A stretch of 64,000 bases of DNA from Paguma larvata (GCA_030068075.1 CM057841.1:36559030-36623029), one strand, 5' to 3'; counted from the stretch's first letter, positions 45,851 through 57,434 are shown. The notes: generated by a model not told the origin, from the letters alone. Program-made: numbers and translations.

Positions 45851-46039
45851 TCTCTTGAAATGTCAGAAATGGAAATGAAGAAGCAGTTTTGCCCAGCTAT
45901 GGTCATAAAATTGGAACACTTTAACACCATTTCTGCCATCTATTATTTTAATTTGTTCTACTCGTACTCTGTTTTGTCAACTAGGAGTGTTATTACCTTT
46001 TTATGCATTGAATGTTTGCTTAAATTTGCTAACACATAT

Positions 46040-47600
46040 CTATAACGTACTTTTTTCTTTCCTTGTATCTCAGACTTCTTACCTGGAGTCTCTTTCCTTC
46101 TGCTTGAAGCACTTGCTTTATAATTTGTATTAGTGAAGTTCTGATGTGGTCTGTTTTTGCCTTTTTTTCCTATCATTATTCTTTATTCTTTAATTGAAGG
46201 AATTTTATTTGTAATTCATAGAATTATTAACCTATTTGGATATTTTGTGCTTTCTATTTATTCCACTTATTGTAGCTTTTCACTCTTTCTGCCCCCCCCC
46301 CCCACTACCCTCTCTTGCTCTCTCTCTGATTTTGATTGATTGAGAATGGCTTCAATCAGTCTATCCCCTTACAAATGTGGTATTAATGCCCACTAAATGA
46401 CTAATCTAGAAATTACATATGCATCCTTAAATCATCAAATTCTAATGTCATTAAAGGGCAGTATTTTCTCTCCTGAATAACAGAGAAATTTTGTATAATT
46501 TAAAGCTTTGACTCTTCTAAATTATATGGTACTGCTTTTGTGTATTTTAATTTTAATAGATTTAAATTCCACAAAATATTATTTTTACTGTACATAGTCA
46601 ATTTGTATACACACTTTACTTATCTTTATTCCATTATGGAACTCTATCTGGAATCATTTCTAACCTAGCACATAGACTTTAGGGAGTTACTTTACTGTAG
46701 GCTTGAGGATGGAGACTTCTCTTTTTCTGTGTACATGTCTTAAATGTCTTTACTTTCGAAGAATATTTATACTGAGAATCGAGTCCTAAGTGGGATCTTG
46801 TTTTTTGCTTTCTGTTTTTTTTTCACATTGAAGGTATCTTTCCACTTTCTCAGACTTGCATTGTTCCTGTTGAGAAGTTAGGTGTCAAACTTCTTTGAAA
46901 GTAGTGTTTTATTTTTCTCCTGTTCTTTTAAAAAAATTTCTCTTTTATCTGTTTTCTATACTGGTCTGCTATGATATGTCAGGTTGTGGTTTAGTTTGAA
47001 TTATTCTGCTTGAAATTTTTTGATGTTTTAGAGACTGAGATTTTTTTTTTCTCTAGAAAATTGTCAGCTATAATCTTTTCAGTATTTCTTCTTTCATTTT
47101 CCTTTCCTCCTTTCTCTTTTGTTTTTCCCACCTTTTTTCACTATTTTCTATATCCCAACTTCTCTTTGAATTTACTGTGTCTTTTTCTTCCCATGTCGAA
47201 ATCCAGATACTTGATATCTATATATATTCCATTTCACTAATTATGTTTTCTGCTCTGCCTAATCTCCCATCATAAATGTTCAGTGAATTATTAAATATAA
47301 TTGTTTTTATTCATTTCTCAAATTTCTAATTACTATTTCATTTCTTATATTTTCCTGTTCCCTGCACATATTATCAGCTTTGTTTTTTATTTGTTTAAAT
47401 ATAGTTATCTATTTTAAAAATAATGTTGGTTTGATGTTTTGAGTATTTAAAATTCAGCGTGACTCTCTTTCTGCTCTGTATTATTTTTCTTCTGGTTTTG
47501 TTCATATTGTCTATTCCCTTTGTAACTGGTTAAGCTTTGTATCCTGGTCCTGGCCTTCAAAAAAGTGTGCCAGTTTCCTGAGGCCTGAAATATCCTTTTT
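46040..47600 (-). mobile_element. Probable ancient LINE-1, antisense
   Basis: A T-rich block with an ordered set of motifs typical of old L1 read backwards: 'tctttccttctgcttgaagc', 'taatttgtattagtgaagtt', 'aaatgtctttactttcgaag', 'tctcagacttgcattgttcc', 'gttgagaagttaggtgtcaa', 'ttctttgaatttactgtgtc' and 'ccagtttcctgaggcctg'. The T-rich strand is the antisense of A-rich L1. Divergence is high and the exact subfamily is not assigned. Confidence 0.5.
46291..46305 (+). repeat. Poly(C) run
   Basis: An uninterrupted run of about 14 C residues followed by CTCTCTTGCTCTCTCTCTG. Prone to sequencing and slippage errors. Confidence 0.92.
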
Positions 47601-48069
47601 TGCAGAGAGTTGGAGTGTTTGCTTCTGCTTGGTGTCTGGGAGAGTGCCATTTTGGGACTCTCTAAAATCAGGCTTCTGGCTTGATGTTCCCTGCTCCACC
47701 TAGATTATGTGTAAACCTAAAGAAAGCAATACTGTGGCTCAAACTTCTCAAGAACGTTTTTTTCTCTTCTTTCTCATGCTGGGCTCAGCATCCGAGTATT
47801 CTTGTCCTTGGCTATCTATTTTTTAAGGGGGGAAAGAGAAGCATCTTTATGCTTGTCCATCCTGAAATTACAACTTAGTATAAAGAAGGGTATTCTGTGA
47901 GACTCCTAACTATTGATGAGTCTGGCCCCCAACTTTGTATTTCTCACTATGTAAGGATAGCACATCAAAGCCCAGAGTGTGATACTGGCAAGTGCCACCA
48001 GGGGAACATGGCTTTGTACTTTAGCTTACTATCTTTTCAGATCTATAAATCTTTTAAGATGATTACTTT
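47601..48069. other. Unique or unassigned sequence
   Basis: May continue the old L1 to about 47.7 kb, but I cannot support it beyond that. No gene. Confidence 0.35.
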
Positions 48070-48274
48070 AACAATTATTTTAATGTTTATTTATTTTTGA
48101 GAGAGTGAGAGTGCACACAGTAGAGAGAGAGAGAGGAAGACACAGAATCTGAAGCAGGCTCCAGGCTCTGAGCTGTAAGCACAGAGTCTGACATGGGGCT
48201 TGAACTCATGAACTGCGAGATCATGACCTGAGCTGAAGTCAGACACTTAACTGATTGAGCGACCCAGGTGCCCC
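48070..48274 (-). mobile_element. CAN SINE
   Basis: AATGTTTATTTATTTTTGAG, GA-rich block, CTCCAGGCTCTGAGCTGTAA and a head ending CGACCCAGGTGCCCC. Target duplication GATGATTACTTT (48058-48069) and GATGATTACATT (48275-48286), one mismatch. Confidence 0.96.
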
Positions 48275-48930
48275 GATGATTACATTTTTTATTCTAACAT
48301 TCGTGTTGTTTTCATAGGAAAGATGTTTAAGACAAATTCACCTCTGGCACTGTAATTCTTTCTGACTTCCTAACTCTTCTGTTTCTGACCACCGTTTCTG
48401 TAATTATTTTTGCATATTACCAAATTCTGTGATGTGAACTTGAGGTTCATAGATTCCTTATAAAAATGAAACAAAAACAAAATAATGTGTTCTGTTGAAT
48501 AACTGATATTTTAAAAAAAATTTCTTATCATTTTGTATTAATTTTGTCATTATTTTCTTTCCTCTTTTACCAGCAAAGTGACACTAATACTTATAGCTTA
48601 ATAACCATGTCTTTCCACTACATTATCTTTCCTTCCATCAGACAGAGCATATTTGTGTGGCTCATAATTTTTCACTGGCAACAATTTATAATTTTGATAC
48701 ATATATAAAACAAATAGATACTTGTTTATGAGCACTAAAATTGATATATACATTTAGTAGAAAATCAGAGCAATAGATAGAAAATAACCTATGATATTTC
48801 AGCACAACTATTGTTATCATGTAGGAGTATTTCTTTTTACTTAGCTTTGTAGGGACTTTATTACAAAGCTGTTAAGCATAAAGTGATACATCTTTTCTCT
48901 CTAGTTAACATGGGTAAATGCTCATGGGTA
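48275..48930. other. AT-rich sequence, nothing certain
   Basis: 48690-48830 faintly resembles old L1-linked sequence. I do not call it. Confidence 0.3.
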
Positions 48931-49117
48931 AATTGGCTGGACCAATTGGAAAGACTTTGGCATCTAGAAACAAAAGTTCACTATTCAAATCGACGTAAAT
49001 GAAAAGGGAATCTATTACTTCACAAAGCAATGAGTCTTGTTGATGTGTGGCATATTAGGTATATATAGGTTAAACTACAATAAAAATAAGACCCCAAACA
49101 CATGGTTCATCAAGATG
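48931..49117 (+). repeat. Direct repeat, copy 1 of 2
   Basis: Matches 50520-50701 in order and orientation: 'tggctggaccaattggaaag', AGACTTTGGCATCTAGAAAC, 'aaaagttcactattcaaat', 'atgaaaagggaatctattac' and 'gtggcatattaggtatatat', then 'caataaaaataagac'. Copies differ by scattered substitutions and a few indels. It could be a local duplication or two copies of an unnamed repeat family. Confidence 0.88.
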
Positions 49118-49136
49118 TTATCTCAACATCTTGATG
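49108..49136. other. Perfect 12-bp inverted repeat, 5-nt loop
   Basis: CATCAAGATGTT (49108-49119), loop ATCTC, AACATCTTGATG (49125-49136). It sits exactly at the right edge of direct-repeat copy 1. Copy 2 lacks the second arm. Confidence 0.93.
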
Positions 49137-50519
49137 GTTTGTTGTTGACATGTATAGTAACTGTGTAATATTGTATTAACTGGTAGACTCGAGTTACAAG
49201 CTAACACTTTCAGGATCGCGCATCTCTGGTTGACTTTGAGATCAGGATTTATACAGGGTAGTTTCCTCAAACTGTTCAGAAGTCATGAATTAAATAGCGA
49301 TAATGACGGTAGGGCTTATTACATTAGAAAATACATATAAAACACTTAGACATGTTTCTAGAACATAGCCATTGCCAGCACTCTGGTATTTGCCAGTTTC
49401 CATACTCAGAATTTCAAACAAGTCGGGATATAATAATACACAGAGTTGGAATGCTATACGCATTATTATTTCCCTAAAATTTTAGGTAAACAATGTAGAA
49501 AACTAACAACACAAACCAGTTGAAGTTCCTCCTTTTCTGGAATTTTAAGACTCATCAAATTAAGAAAGTTAGACTTTAGGCATTTAGAGCAGAATTATGT
49601 TTCATGTGTATGGGAAGTATTTTTTTACTACAGCCTGATTTTATCTGGTTTTCATGGTTTCTCAGCACTGGTTCAGCTGATAATCAGAAACTTTCTGTTC
49701 TTTTTAAAAAATATACATGGAATCTATAGTGATAATTAACTGTATCATCACATATTCATATTTCTATTCTAAATTACATTGATTCTTTTTCTCCATATCC
49801 ACATATGTGGTACATCTGTAGCAATCTCAGTATATGCCACGTAGACACTTTGATCATTTCTAAAGCCTCTTTTCTCACAAAGAGTAAGTATTTGCTCTGT
49901 AGATTCTTACATACAAGTTTTCCAGTTTGCCGGAGGAGTGGCACAAGATGGGCAAGGGAACCTCTCCCACATTTGTAGAGTGTGGACAGTCACATCTAGA
50001 CAGCATCTTAGAGGCCACTTTATTTTTCAGGGGATGGCATGGAACTCCTGAGACTGTTTTTCCATCATGCCAAGTGACAGCATATAGCCGCTCACCTCCA
50101 TCGTTTGGAAGATTGGAAGAGTCAGTCAGCCCTCTTGACAGTTTTAGTTTGGTTATTTCGTGTGTCTCTTTGGGCTGTCTCATCAGTGATTCAAAGGACT
50201 CCAATAATCTCCCTGGATCTTAAATTCTGAATCATAATGACTTTCCCACAGTACTTACCCCTTTGAAGAGCTGTTCAAGTTTTTCTAAGTTCTTCTTAGA
50301 TTTTCTGCTACATTTACAGACATTCTTATTTCCATTATTCATGAAGGCATGCAAACAGTTGGAAAATCTAAAAATGTTAGCCCATGATTTCTTTATTTTT
50401 AATTCCCGATCATGTTTGGATTAAATCCACCTTGAAATAGCCTCTAGACATTAATTTTCAGTAGTTGTCTCATAAAGGATTTGTTTTGCTTTTGTTCACA
50501 AACAAGGCACAGATGTGAA
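49137..50519. other. Unique sequence between the direct repeats
   Basis: No repeat recognised. At 49875-50223 open frames of 109 (minus) and 98 (plus) codons overlap on opposite strands. Neither resembles a known protein, and no splice context is seen. The block is non-repetitive and of balanced composition. Confidence 0.4.
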
Positions 50520-50701
50520 ATTTGGCTGGACCAGTTAGAAAGACTTTGGCATCTAGAAACAAAAGTTCACTATTCAAAGTGACTCAAATGAAAAGGGAAT
50601 CCATTACCTCACCAAGCAGTATTGGAGCATGGCATATTAGGTGTGTGTAGGTTAAGCTGCAATAAAAATGAGACTCCAAAATACATGGTTAAACTAGATG
50701 A
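50520..50701 (+). repeat. Direct repeat, copy 2 of 2
   Basis: Second copy of the segment at 48931-49117, about 1.59 kb downstream in the same orientation: 'tggctggaccagttagaaag', AGACTTTGGCATCTAGAAAC, 'aaaagttcactattcaaag', 'atgaaaagggaatccattac' and 'atggcatattaggtgtgtg'. Confidence 0.88.
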
Positions 50702-50925
50702 GATATTCTATTTCTCAAGGTGTAGGTGGACCATATGTAGAGGAGGGTATTCAGGGCAGGAATGTGCTCCCCTCTGTGAAGTCCTCCTCCCCAAAAGTTC
50801 TGTTCGTTGTTACTCTGGCATCCTATATGATGTTATCATCATTCTTCTCTTCATTTCTGGCTCATTTGACCCCATATAGTATATTCTAGCCCACAGGAGA
50901 AGGGAACAAGAAAAAAATACAAAGC
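50702..50925. other. Sequence following direct repeat copy 2
   Basis: Overlapping plus-strand open frames (50622-50879 and 50698-50889) run through it. The composition looks like an old repeat body, but I cannot name one. Confidence 0.35.
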
Positions 50926-50938
50926 AAGCGATTTCTTT

Positions 50939-51155
50939 AAAAAAAAATTTTTTTTTAACGTCTATTTTTTGAGAGACATAGAGACAGAGTATGAGCAGGG
51001 GAAGGGCAGAGAGAGAGGGAGACACAGGATCCGAAGCAGGCTCCAGGCTCTGAGCCGTCAGCACAGAGTCCGACGGAGGCCTGAACTCACAGACGGTGAG
51101 ATCATGACCTGAGCTGAAGTCGGCTGCCTAACCGACTGAGCCACCCAGGCGCCCC
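50939..51155 (-). mobile_element. CAN SINE with perfect 13-bp target duplication
   Basis: Near-consensus copy (GAGAGACATAGAGACAGAGT, GGCTCCAGGCTCTGAGCC, head end CACCCAGGCGCCCC). AAGCGATTTCTTT flanks it at 50926-50938 and 51156-51168 without mismatch, indicating a recent insertion. Confidence 0.97.
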
Positions 51156-51290
51156 AAGCGATTTCTTTTTAAAGGATTAACATGAAAGTTGAAAACTGGG
51201 CAGTTCTGTCACATTCTGTTTACAGTGACTCATTCTCAAGGTCATACCTAGCTGTGAAAATGACTGGCTTAATAAAATTGAAGTGAATTT

Positions 51291-51529
51291 GGGGCGCCTG
51301 GGTGGCTCAGTCAGTGAAGCGTCCAATTTCAGCTGGCGTCATGATCTCATGGCTCCTGAGTTTAAGCCCTGCATTGGGCTTTGTGCTGACAGCTCAGAGC
51401 CTGGAGCTTGCCTGAGATTCTGTATCTTCCTCTCTCTCTGCCCCTCCGCCACTCATTCTTCTCTTCTCATTCCCCCACTCTCCTTCTCTTTCTCTCTCTC
51501 TCTCAAAAATAAACATTAAAAAATTCTTT
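51291..51529 (+). mobile_element. CAN SINE
   Basis: GGGGCGCCTGGGTGGCTCAG head, CTGACAGCTCAGAGCCTGG, a long CT-rich region and AAAATAAACATTAAAAAA tail. Target duplication AAAATTGAAGTGAATTT (51274-51290) against AAAACTTGAGTGAATTT (51530-51546), a few mismatches. It lies 135 bp from the previous SINE in opposite orientation. Confidence 0.95.
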
Positions 51530-51546
51530 AAAACTTGAGTGAATTT

Positions 51547-52139
51547 TACTACTAAAAAAGGAAGGAGAGGAGAGTGGATAGGGCTTGGGGGTGGGAACAG
51601 TTAGCAGCAGCAGCCATAGAAGGTTTCATGGTGTATTGGTTTAGTAGCTCAATTGTATCAACTTCGTTCCTTTGTTCTTTTCTACCCTCAACAGTGTATC
51701 AGTGTTCCTTTTGTCAGTTCCCCTGACTGTTCCAAGAAAAGCTAGACATGATCCATTTTACTGGTCTAGACAGAAGATATTCAGGGGCAAAAAGGACTAT
51801 TTTTTTTTCCGTAAGATTTTATAGCTAGAGTGATATAACTTTACCCAAAAGCCCTTCAGCAGACTCTCGCAGGGTTACATGCCCGTGGATGGATCCAGAA
51901 AGAGAATCAGAGCACTATTATTATTTAGAATAGTTAGTATTAACTGCTGAGCTGGGAGTAGTAGGTCCTAACCTGGGAAAAGCCACAGAGGTAAGAGGTA
52001 GGTATTTGAAAAAGCCTGGAGTTCTAAATTCAAGGAAGAGAAGGGACAATGGATAGAAAGTAACCACTGCTTACTGACCAACTATGTTGTGAGACCAATG
52101 AAACCTACAGCTTTCCAGTTTAAAGTGGTTCCAGGGATC
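51547..52139. other. Unique sequence, nothing recognised
   Basis: No repeat or gene supported. Confidence 0.4.
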
Positions 52140-52240
52140 TTATCACCTTTCTTTCCCAAACCAATAAAGAAATTAAAGTCCAGATTCTTTAAAGGACTTA
52201 TACAAGGTCATATGGCAAACTAATGGTTTAACTGTGTAAA
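52140..52240 (+). repeat. MIR SINE fragment
   Basis: 'aataaagaaattaaagtcca', 'acttatacaaggtcatatgg' and 'caaactaatggtttaactgt' match forward MIR core and 3' half. Confidence 0.6.
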
Positions 52241-52929
52241 GTCATTCTTCCAAAAGCCCCCCAAACAAACAAATGTGCATATAAATAAACAAAGGAACCC
52301 ATTTTTCAACATATGTTTATGTTGATAAAGCAACAGCTATATAAGTTTGTACACATGAATGAACAGCTAGAATTCATTGTAACACTTTCTCGAAGGGGCT
52401 TTAAAAATAACAACTGTCTCCAAGTTGTAATTTTCCACTTTTGGTCTGCCAGAAAAGCAAACGCTGTTCCTCTCTGTGACTTCTATCAGGTCCAGACATG
52501 TGAAAGGTATGGTGATTTACATCAGGCAGTGTTGATTCCACGATTATCATATAAATAGTTTTGTGTAGAAGGACAGTGGAGGAGTGGAGGGGGATGTGAG
52601 AGACAAGAATTCTACATGAGGAAAATGAAGCCATAAAGTTACTACAGGTGCTGGAGAAACATGAGGAGTCAGAATAGATACTATGGACTGTGGTGTCGAA
52701 AATAATCATGAAGTAGATGGCTATAGATTTCCAGTTAGCTCAGTTTTGTAAGTATAGACTGAATATTAGAATAGAGGTGTCACTGTGGAGTGCTCAGAAT
52801 GACAAAGATGGGGACAGTAAGACAGCAGTGAGAAGAAAGGACGCTAACTCCAGGAGATGAACCGGAGAATTGGACAATGGTCCACACGGACCCCACTGGA
52901 CTCATGCAAGCCTGTGTCTCAGATTGCTC
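52241..52929. other. Unique or weakly repeat-like sequence
   Basis: The later part (from about 52560) may belong to the old unnamed repeat called from 52930. Short open frames on both strands are unrecognised. Confidence 0.35.
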
Positions 52930-53110
52930 TCTGGTTGAGACTTTGAACTTCTCTCTGAAGAGTGAAGGAGACCTGTAGGAGGATTTTAGCAGGGGATGAG
53001 AGTTAGATCATTAAAAAAGATGAATTGGATATGTGTGTGGATGATAAACTGGAGAATGGAAAGAATGAAGTCAGTGAAACCAGCTAAGGAACCGTTGCAG
53101 TAAGGGGCAA
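52930..53110 (+). repeat. Ancient interspersed repeat remnant (family not named)
   Basis: 'gattttagcaggggatgaga', 'gatgataaactggagaatgg' and 'aaccgttgcagtaagg' follow the same old repeat as 61.7-61.9 kb. Confidence 0.5.
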
Positions 53111-53944
53111 GGTTCTGTTTTGTTTTGTTTGCTTTTTACTAAAGGTTTAGAGGACTCTGACTTAGAAAGGCACAGGGGGAAACAGAACACAAAGGAGAAC
53201 GTCCTTAAAAGGAGAAAGTAGCAGGTCACACTATATCTCCAGAGGTCAAAATTTGAAGAGCTGTGTGGCCACACTTCAAGTCAATATAAGACAGAATTCT
53301 CTCATACGTAGAACTTTAAAAAACCATAGTGAGCCATCTCACTGGGTAGCAGCTCCCTCATCACTGAAAGTTGTCAATCTGAGGTGGAAGGAAACCCCGA
53401 AAAAAAGTATTATCTTAACTTGTGCGTCCAGTGTGACTGGGCAGAAAGATAATCAAAATCTTTCATGTCAATCATGCAAATATTTGATGACTGTGTTCTG
53501 GAAATGTGTCCTTAGATAGAAGAGCTTAATAAACACAGAAAAAATATTTTCAAGAATCTATAAGAAAGCACCCTGCAGGTTTACTAAACTCCAGAGAGAA
53601 AGAGGGAGAGAGAGAGAGAGAGAGGATAAATAATACAAACTAAATGTAATGTGTATATTTAAAATCAGTGGTTTTCATTTGAGGGCATTTTTATTAACTA
53701 GAGATCATTAATGTCTGGGACATTTTTTGCTTTCCACAACTGGGGAGGTGTTACTAATATCTAAGAGGGAGAGGCAAGAGAGTCCCCCAGTCCCCACACT
53801 GGAGAAAAAGAAAAGCATTATCTGGCCCAGGGTGTCAATAGTACTGAGGTGAGAAACCCTGCTTTAAATGAAAAGGTACACAGCCACTCAATAACCATTC
53901 TTGTTTGGTTTGAAATTGTGTATGCTCTTGGTCATACATTGTGC
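53111..53944. other. Unique sequence with a (GA)n run
   Basis: GAGAGAAAGAGGGAGAGAGA-type microsatellite at 53592-53628. An 88-codon plus-strand open frame (53253-53519) is unrecognised. No gene supported. Confidence 0.4.
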
Positions 53945-54035
53945 TGATTTACAGATACACGTGTAAGGGATGCAGGGGCTAGGTGATTTCCCCAGTGCGT
54001 GCTGGAAGTAAAGCATCAGAAATAAAATGTGTCTA
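53945..54035 (+). repeat. MIR SINE fragment
   Basis: 'ctgatttacagatacacgtg' and 'ctaggtgatttccccagtgc' match the forward MIR core. Short and diverged. Confidence 0.45.
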
Positions 54036-54479
54036 AGAGATTAGAATAAGACCGCATTCTTCTTTCTGTGAATGACTTCTTATTCTATTTCATTATTAAA
54101 ATAGGTTCCTCTTCTCAGAGGCATAACATTACTTAGTGTGACATCTCATTTAAAATTGTCCTTGAGAACAGCAGATAATAATATTATACCTGGTTTCATA
54201 ATTTGACTCAAAAGCTAAAAACCAACCACATTTGTTAAGCACTTTATTTAAAATTGGTTAATGTGTGCAAAAGTTATAAATTAGAGCAACCCCTTTAAAA
54301 AACAGCCTATTTAAATCACACCACAATAAAAGTCTGCCTTAAGTTCAACAGCAGATTTGTTATTCATATAAACCTTGTCGACGACCTAGGAAGGAGGACA
54401 TTCTGATGGTGAATACTGTCGAACTCCTAAAATGATTATGTAGCAAATGAGGGGCTTTCTCTGTCGTACAGTCATTAGA
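54036..54479. other. Unique sequence, nothing recognised
   Basis: AT-rich, no call. Confidence 0.4.
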
Positions 54480-54622
54480 AAAGACCTTAGAAATTGCTTA
54501 GTTTTACGTGGTGAACAAGTGCTCAGGGAAAGGGAGTCTAAAGACTCATATTTGGTATTAGCAGTTTATTTGCAGACTAGAGCCCAGGCATTCTGACTCC
54601 CAGTCTGCTGCTGCTTCCAGGA
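54480..54622 (+). repeat. MIR SINE remnant
   Basis: 'agaaattgcttagttttacg', 'agcccaggcattctgactcc' and 'cagtctgctgctgcttcc' follow MIR order. Confidence 0.5.
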
Positions 54623-54964
54623 CTTGAGGATATCTCACCTTAAGAGAAGAACCTATCTTTCAAGGGATCATGTAATGCAGATTGTTCCCGGGTTGGCATT
54701 TGTAGTCATTGGACTGAATGATGCTGAAGTAGAAAAATGTAAATACTGCAGACTGTACCTCAAGAGTATATTTGTTTCACATTCGCACATGGAAGGTATC
54801 TAAATTCATTTTAATTAAAATCATAGTTAACTTAAAAGACACTCAACTTTGTCTATAGTAACTTGACTATGGAATTATATAATTCATTGATTACCAGCTA
54901 ATGTCCCATGGTCCACAGCTTCATGCAAAGCATGAAAACTGGCCAGATTCTCTCATGCTTAATG
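54623..54964. other. Unique sequence, nothing recognised
   Basis: No repeat or gene supported. Confidence 0.4.
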
Positions 54965-55240
54965 TTTTAAAGCTGGTCCCTCTGTCTGAAGTGACGTTAC
55001 CTTCTTTCTTTCTCAGTCTAACCCCCCATCCCTCTATCCTGGCAAGATCTCTAACTGAGTGTCATAGTCTCCAAAAAGTTTTCCGAATCATCCTCTGGTT
55101 TAGGTGACATTTCTCTGCTTTTAAACCACCTGTGAAGATAGCTATTACAGGACATTTCACACGATAATTTAGAACTGTTTTCTATCCCCCTAAAGAACAT
55201 GGCCTTGAATTGTGTTTTGTCCCCAGGTTATATCAGTGTT
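54965..55240 (+). mobile_element. L2 LINE fragment
   Basis: 'ctggtccctctgtctgaagt', 'atcctggcaagatctctaac', 'gagtgtcatagtctccaaaa' and 'gttttccgaatcatcctctg' follow the L2 3' order, diverged. Confidence 0.55.
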
Positions 55241-55253
55241 AATAATACATTTT

Positions 55254-55468
55254 GGGGAAACTGGGTGACTCAGTTGGTTAAGTGATTGACTCTCGATTTT
55301 AGTTCAAGACATGATCTCATGGTTCATGAAATCGAGCCCCATGTCAGGCTCTGCATTGACAGTGCAGAGCCTGCTTGGGATTCCCTCCCCCCCCCACACC
55401 TGTCTTCTACTCCCCTGCAGATGCTGTCTCTCTCTTTCTCTCTCAAAATAAATAAACTTAAAAAAATA
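55254..55468 (+). mobile_element. CAN SINE (older type)
   Basis: GGGGAAACTGGGTGACTCAG head, ACATGATCTCATGGTTCATG, TGCATTGACAGTGCAGAGCC, a poly(C) run at 55386-55396 and AAATAAATAAACTTAAAAAA tail. No confident target duplication. Confidence 0.93.
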
Positions 55469-55799
55469 GTAGAGTTTAATGAATGCAATTTCAGTAAATA
55501 AAATTTGTAGTTTATCTTCTAATATCTTTTAAAAGAATATTCCAAGCCTTCTTTTCAAATCTAATATTTCCTTTCAGAAAATATTCCATCTTATTTAGTT
55601 CTTTCTATTATTCTGTCAACAATATTATGTCCAATTAATTGCACCACCGAATGATATCTTTCATATATACATTTATATATATGTATACACATAGACACAA
55701 CCATACAGTAGATTGAGAGAGAAGAAGCTATCCCATGGTCAGGTTCACTGTTTTATCACAAATAAGTATGTGAAGCTCTGAAGAAAGATGATAATTGAT
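55469..55799. other. AT-rich unique sequence
   Basis: Contains a TATATATATG-type run near 55675. No gene. Confidence 0.4.
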
Positions 55800-55890
55800 A
55801 CTACTGACAGAATGTCTACTTTGTGCCAAGCAGTATCCAGACATTTACAAATTTGTACCCCTAAATCTTGCAACTATTTTAAAAGTTAGC
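55800..55890 (+). repeat. MIR SINE fragment
   Basis: 'gaatgtctactttgtgccaa' followed by GCAGTATCCAGACATTTAC matches the start of MIR in forward sense. Confidence 0.6.
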
Positions 55891-56539
55891 TAGACAAATA
55901 AGAACAAACTTTTTGAATTCGGATCTTTGCTTTGAGTTTTCGACTTTCAAATTTTGATTCTGTCATTGATATTCTTAAACAACAGTACATTCATTAATAA
56001 TAATAATGCCAGAAGATTGTCACAAAAATTAAAACAATTAGTGCCTTAAAATTCCTAGCACATGGAAAGGTATAAGTGTTTACGAATATTTGTTTTGTCC
56101 CTTTTCATTTTTATTGGTATGTAGAGAATTTAAATCACTCGGAAATCTTCCCTCTCCTTTATAATTGAGTCGAATAAATCAATTTTCAATTAATTATGTA
56201 TTTGAAAAATAGTCTACTTAATTGCTAAAATAACAGGAATTAAAGGAGTAGTTTGGTTGACTTTAATTTTACTAATCTGTTTCTCATTCTTTTCATGAAG
56301 CAGGATCTGTTTAAATTTTGTCAAATTTATGGTTCTTTGAAAAGATAGGCATAGCCTATTCGTTTGCCTCTGTGTGTGAGCCTATAGCACCGATCACTCT
56401 AACCCTGCAGTACTCTGACGGGCTTACAGTCTAAGAATGAAATGATCAAGGAGAGACAGGATGGATATACTCAGTGGTGTAAACACAGGGATAAGGAAAA
56501 GCAGTGTAGCTCTGCCTCAAATTTGATAAATTTCAGTAG
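55891..56539. other. AT-rich unique sequence
   Basis: A reversed MIR fragment may lie at 55960-56080 ('cctagcacatggaaaggt'), but it is too diverged for a separate call. Confidence 0.35.
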
Positions 56540-56830
56540 CTGAGTTTGAAATTTATGACTTTTAATTCTTTCCAGATCGAGGTAAAGGAACTTTCTGTCT
56601 GAGAGGTTTGTTCTGGTGTTTCCCCTCCAACACCAACGGACTGACTCACGTCGTGTGACACTACATTAATTACTATGACACGGCCTATGAATGTAGCTCT
56701 CTTGGCCTTTCCGCTGGACCAGTGTCCCACCTGCACACCACAGTGCAGGTAGTCAGTCACTGCTCCCCTTTGCCCCGCTTCTCCTGTTGGTGGAGGAGTT
56801 TGAGTGGACGTGTTGGTGAGCGTGTGGATT
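56540..56830. other. CpG-enriched unique block
   Basis: About nine CpG dinucleotides in roughly 290 bp stand out against a CpG-poor background. Includes CTCACGTCGTGTGACACTA and GGCCTTTCCGCTGGACC. Not a CpG island by length. No repeat or exon recognised. Confidence 0.4.
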
Positions 56831-57244
56831 TATCACACTTTTTAAACTGTGGCTTTTGCTCTCGAACCTGAGTTTCTCCTTTTGACCCTTGGCTGTCTTT
56901 ACGGACTCAGCTTGTTCTCAAACCGAATGCTTTTGGGTAAAATACTTATACCCAGTTCTAGGTTATGGTCTCATTATAGTCCCATGCAACAAGAGAGGAG
57001 GCTGGAGGATCACTTGGCCAATCCGTCACATTTCTCTGGATGCAGTATTCCAGCTTGACAATGCACAGGTGCAAATCTGTTAAATTTTTTAAGACTCTTC
57101 TGAACAATTGAACAACTTTCTGTCTTCCCTGCTATCATAGACCTTCTTATCTCTAGTTTCAGGTTTTATTCTAACTAATGCCTCTCTGTCACCCTTCAAG
57201 GGAATATAGGAGAAATTAAGTAAGAGAGACAGTATCCTATAGTA
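56831..57244. other. Unique sequence, nothing recognised
   Basis: Two overlapping plus-strand open frames (56849-57058 and 56889-57083) have no recognised similarity. No gene supported. Confidence 0.4.
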
Positions 57245-57430
57245 CAGTGGAGCTCCAAGAGTGGTCCCTGGACCCGTAGCAACAGCCACCTGGGAATTTG
57301 TTAGAAATGCACATTTTTGACTCCCACCGAGACACACTGAGTCAGAAATTCTGGGGTAAGGGTCTAACACTGTGTCCTTTAAAAAATGCATTGGATGATT
57401 CTGAGACCTGCTGAAATATTGGAAACACTG
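57245..57430 (+). mobile_element. MER5A hAT DNA transposon
   Basis: Starts CAGTGG and ends CACTG, with 'gagtggtccctggacccgta', 'acctgggaatttgttagaaa' and TGCACATTTTTGACTCCCA in MER5A order. The best of the three copies in the window. Non-autonomous. Confidence 0.82.
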
Positions 57431-57434
57431 GCGT

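Noticed and set aside
49875..50223. Opposite-strand open frames of 109 and 98 codons as a possible gene
   Set aside because: Both strands being open over the same 300 bp is common by chance at this composition. No similarity or splice context.
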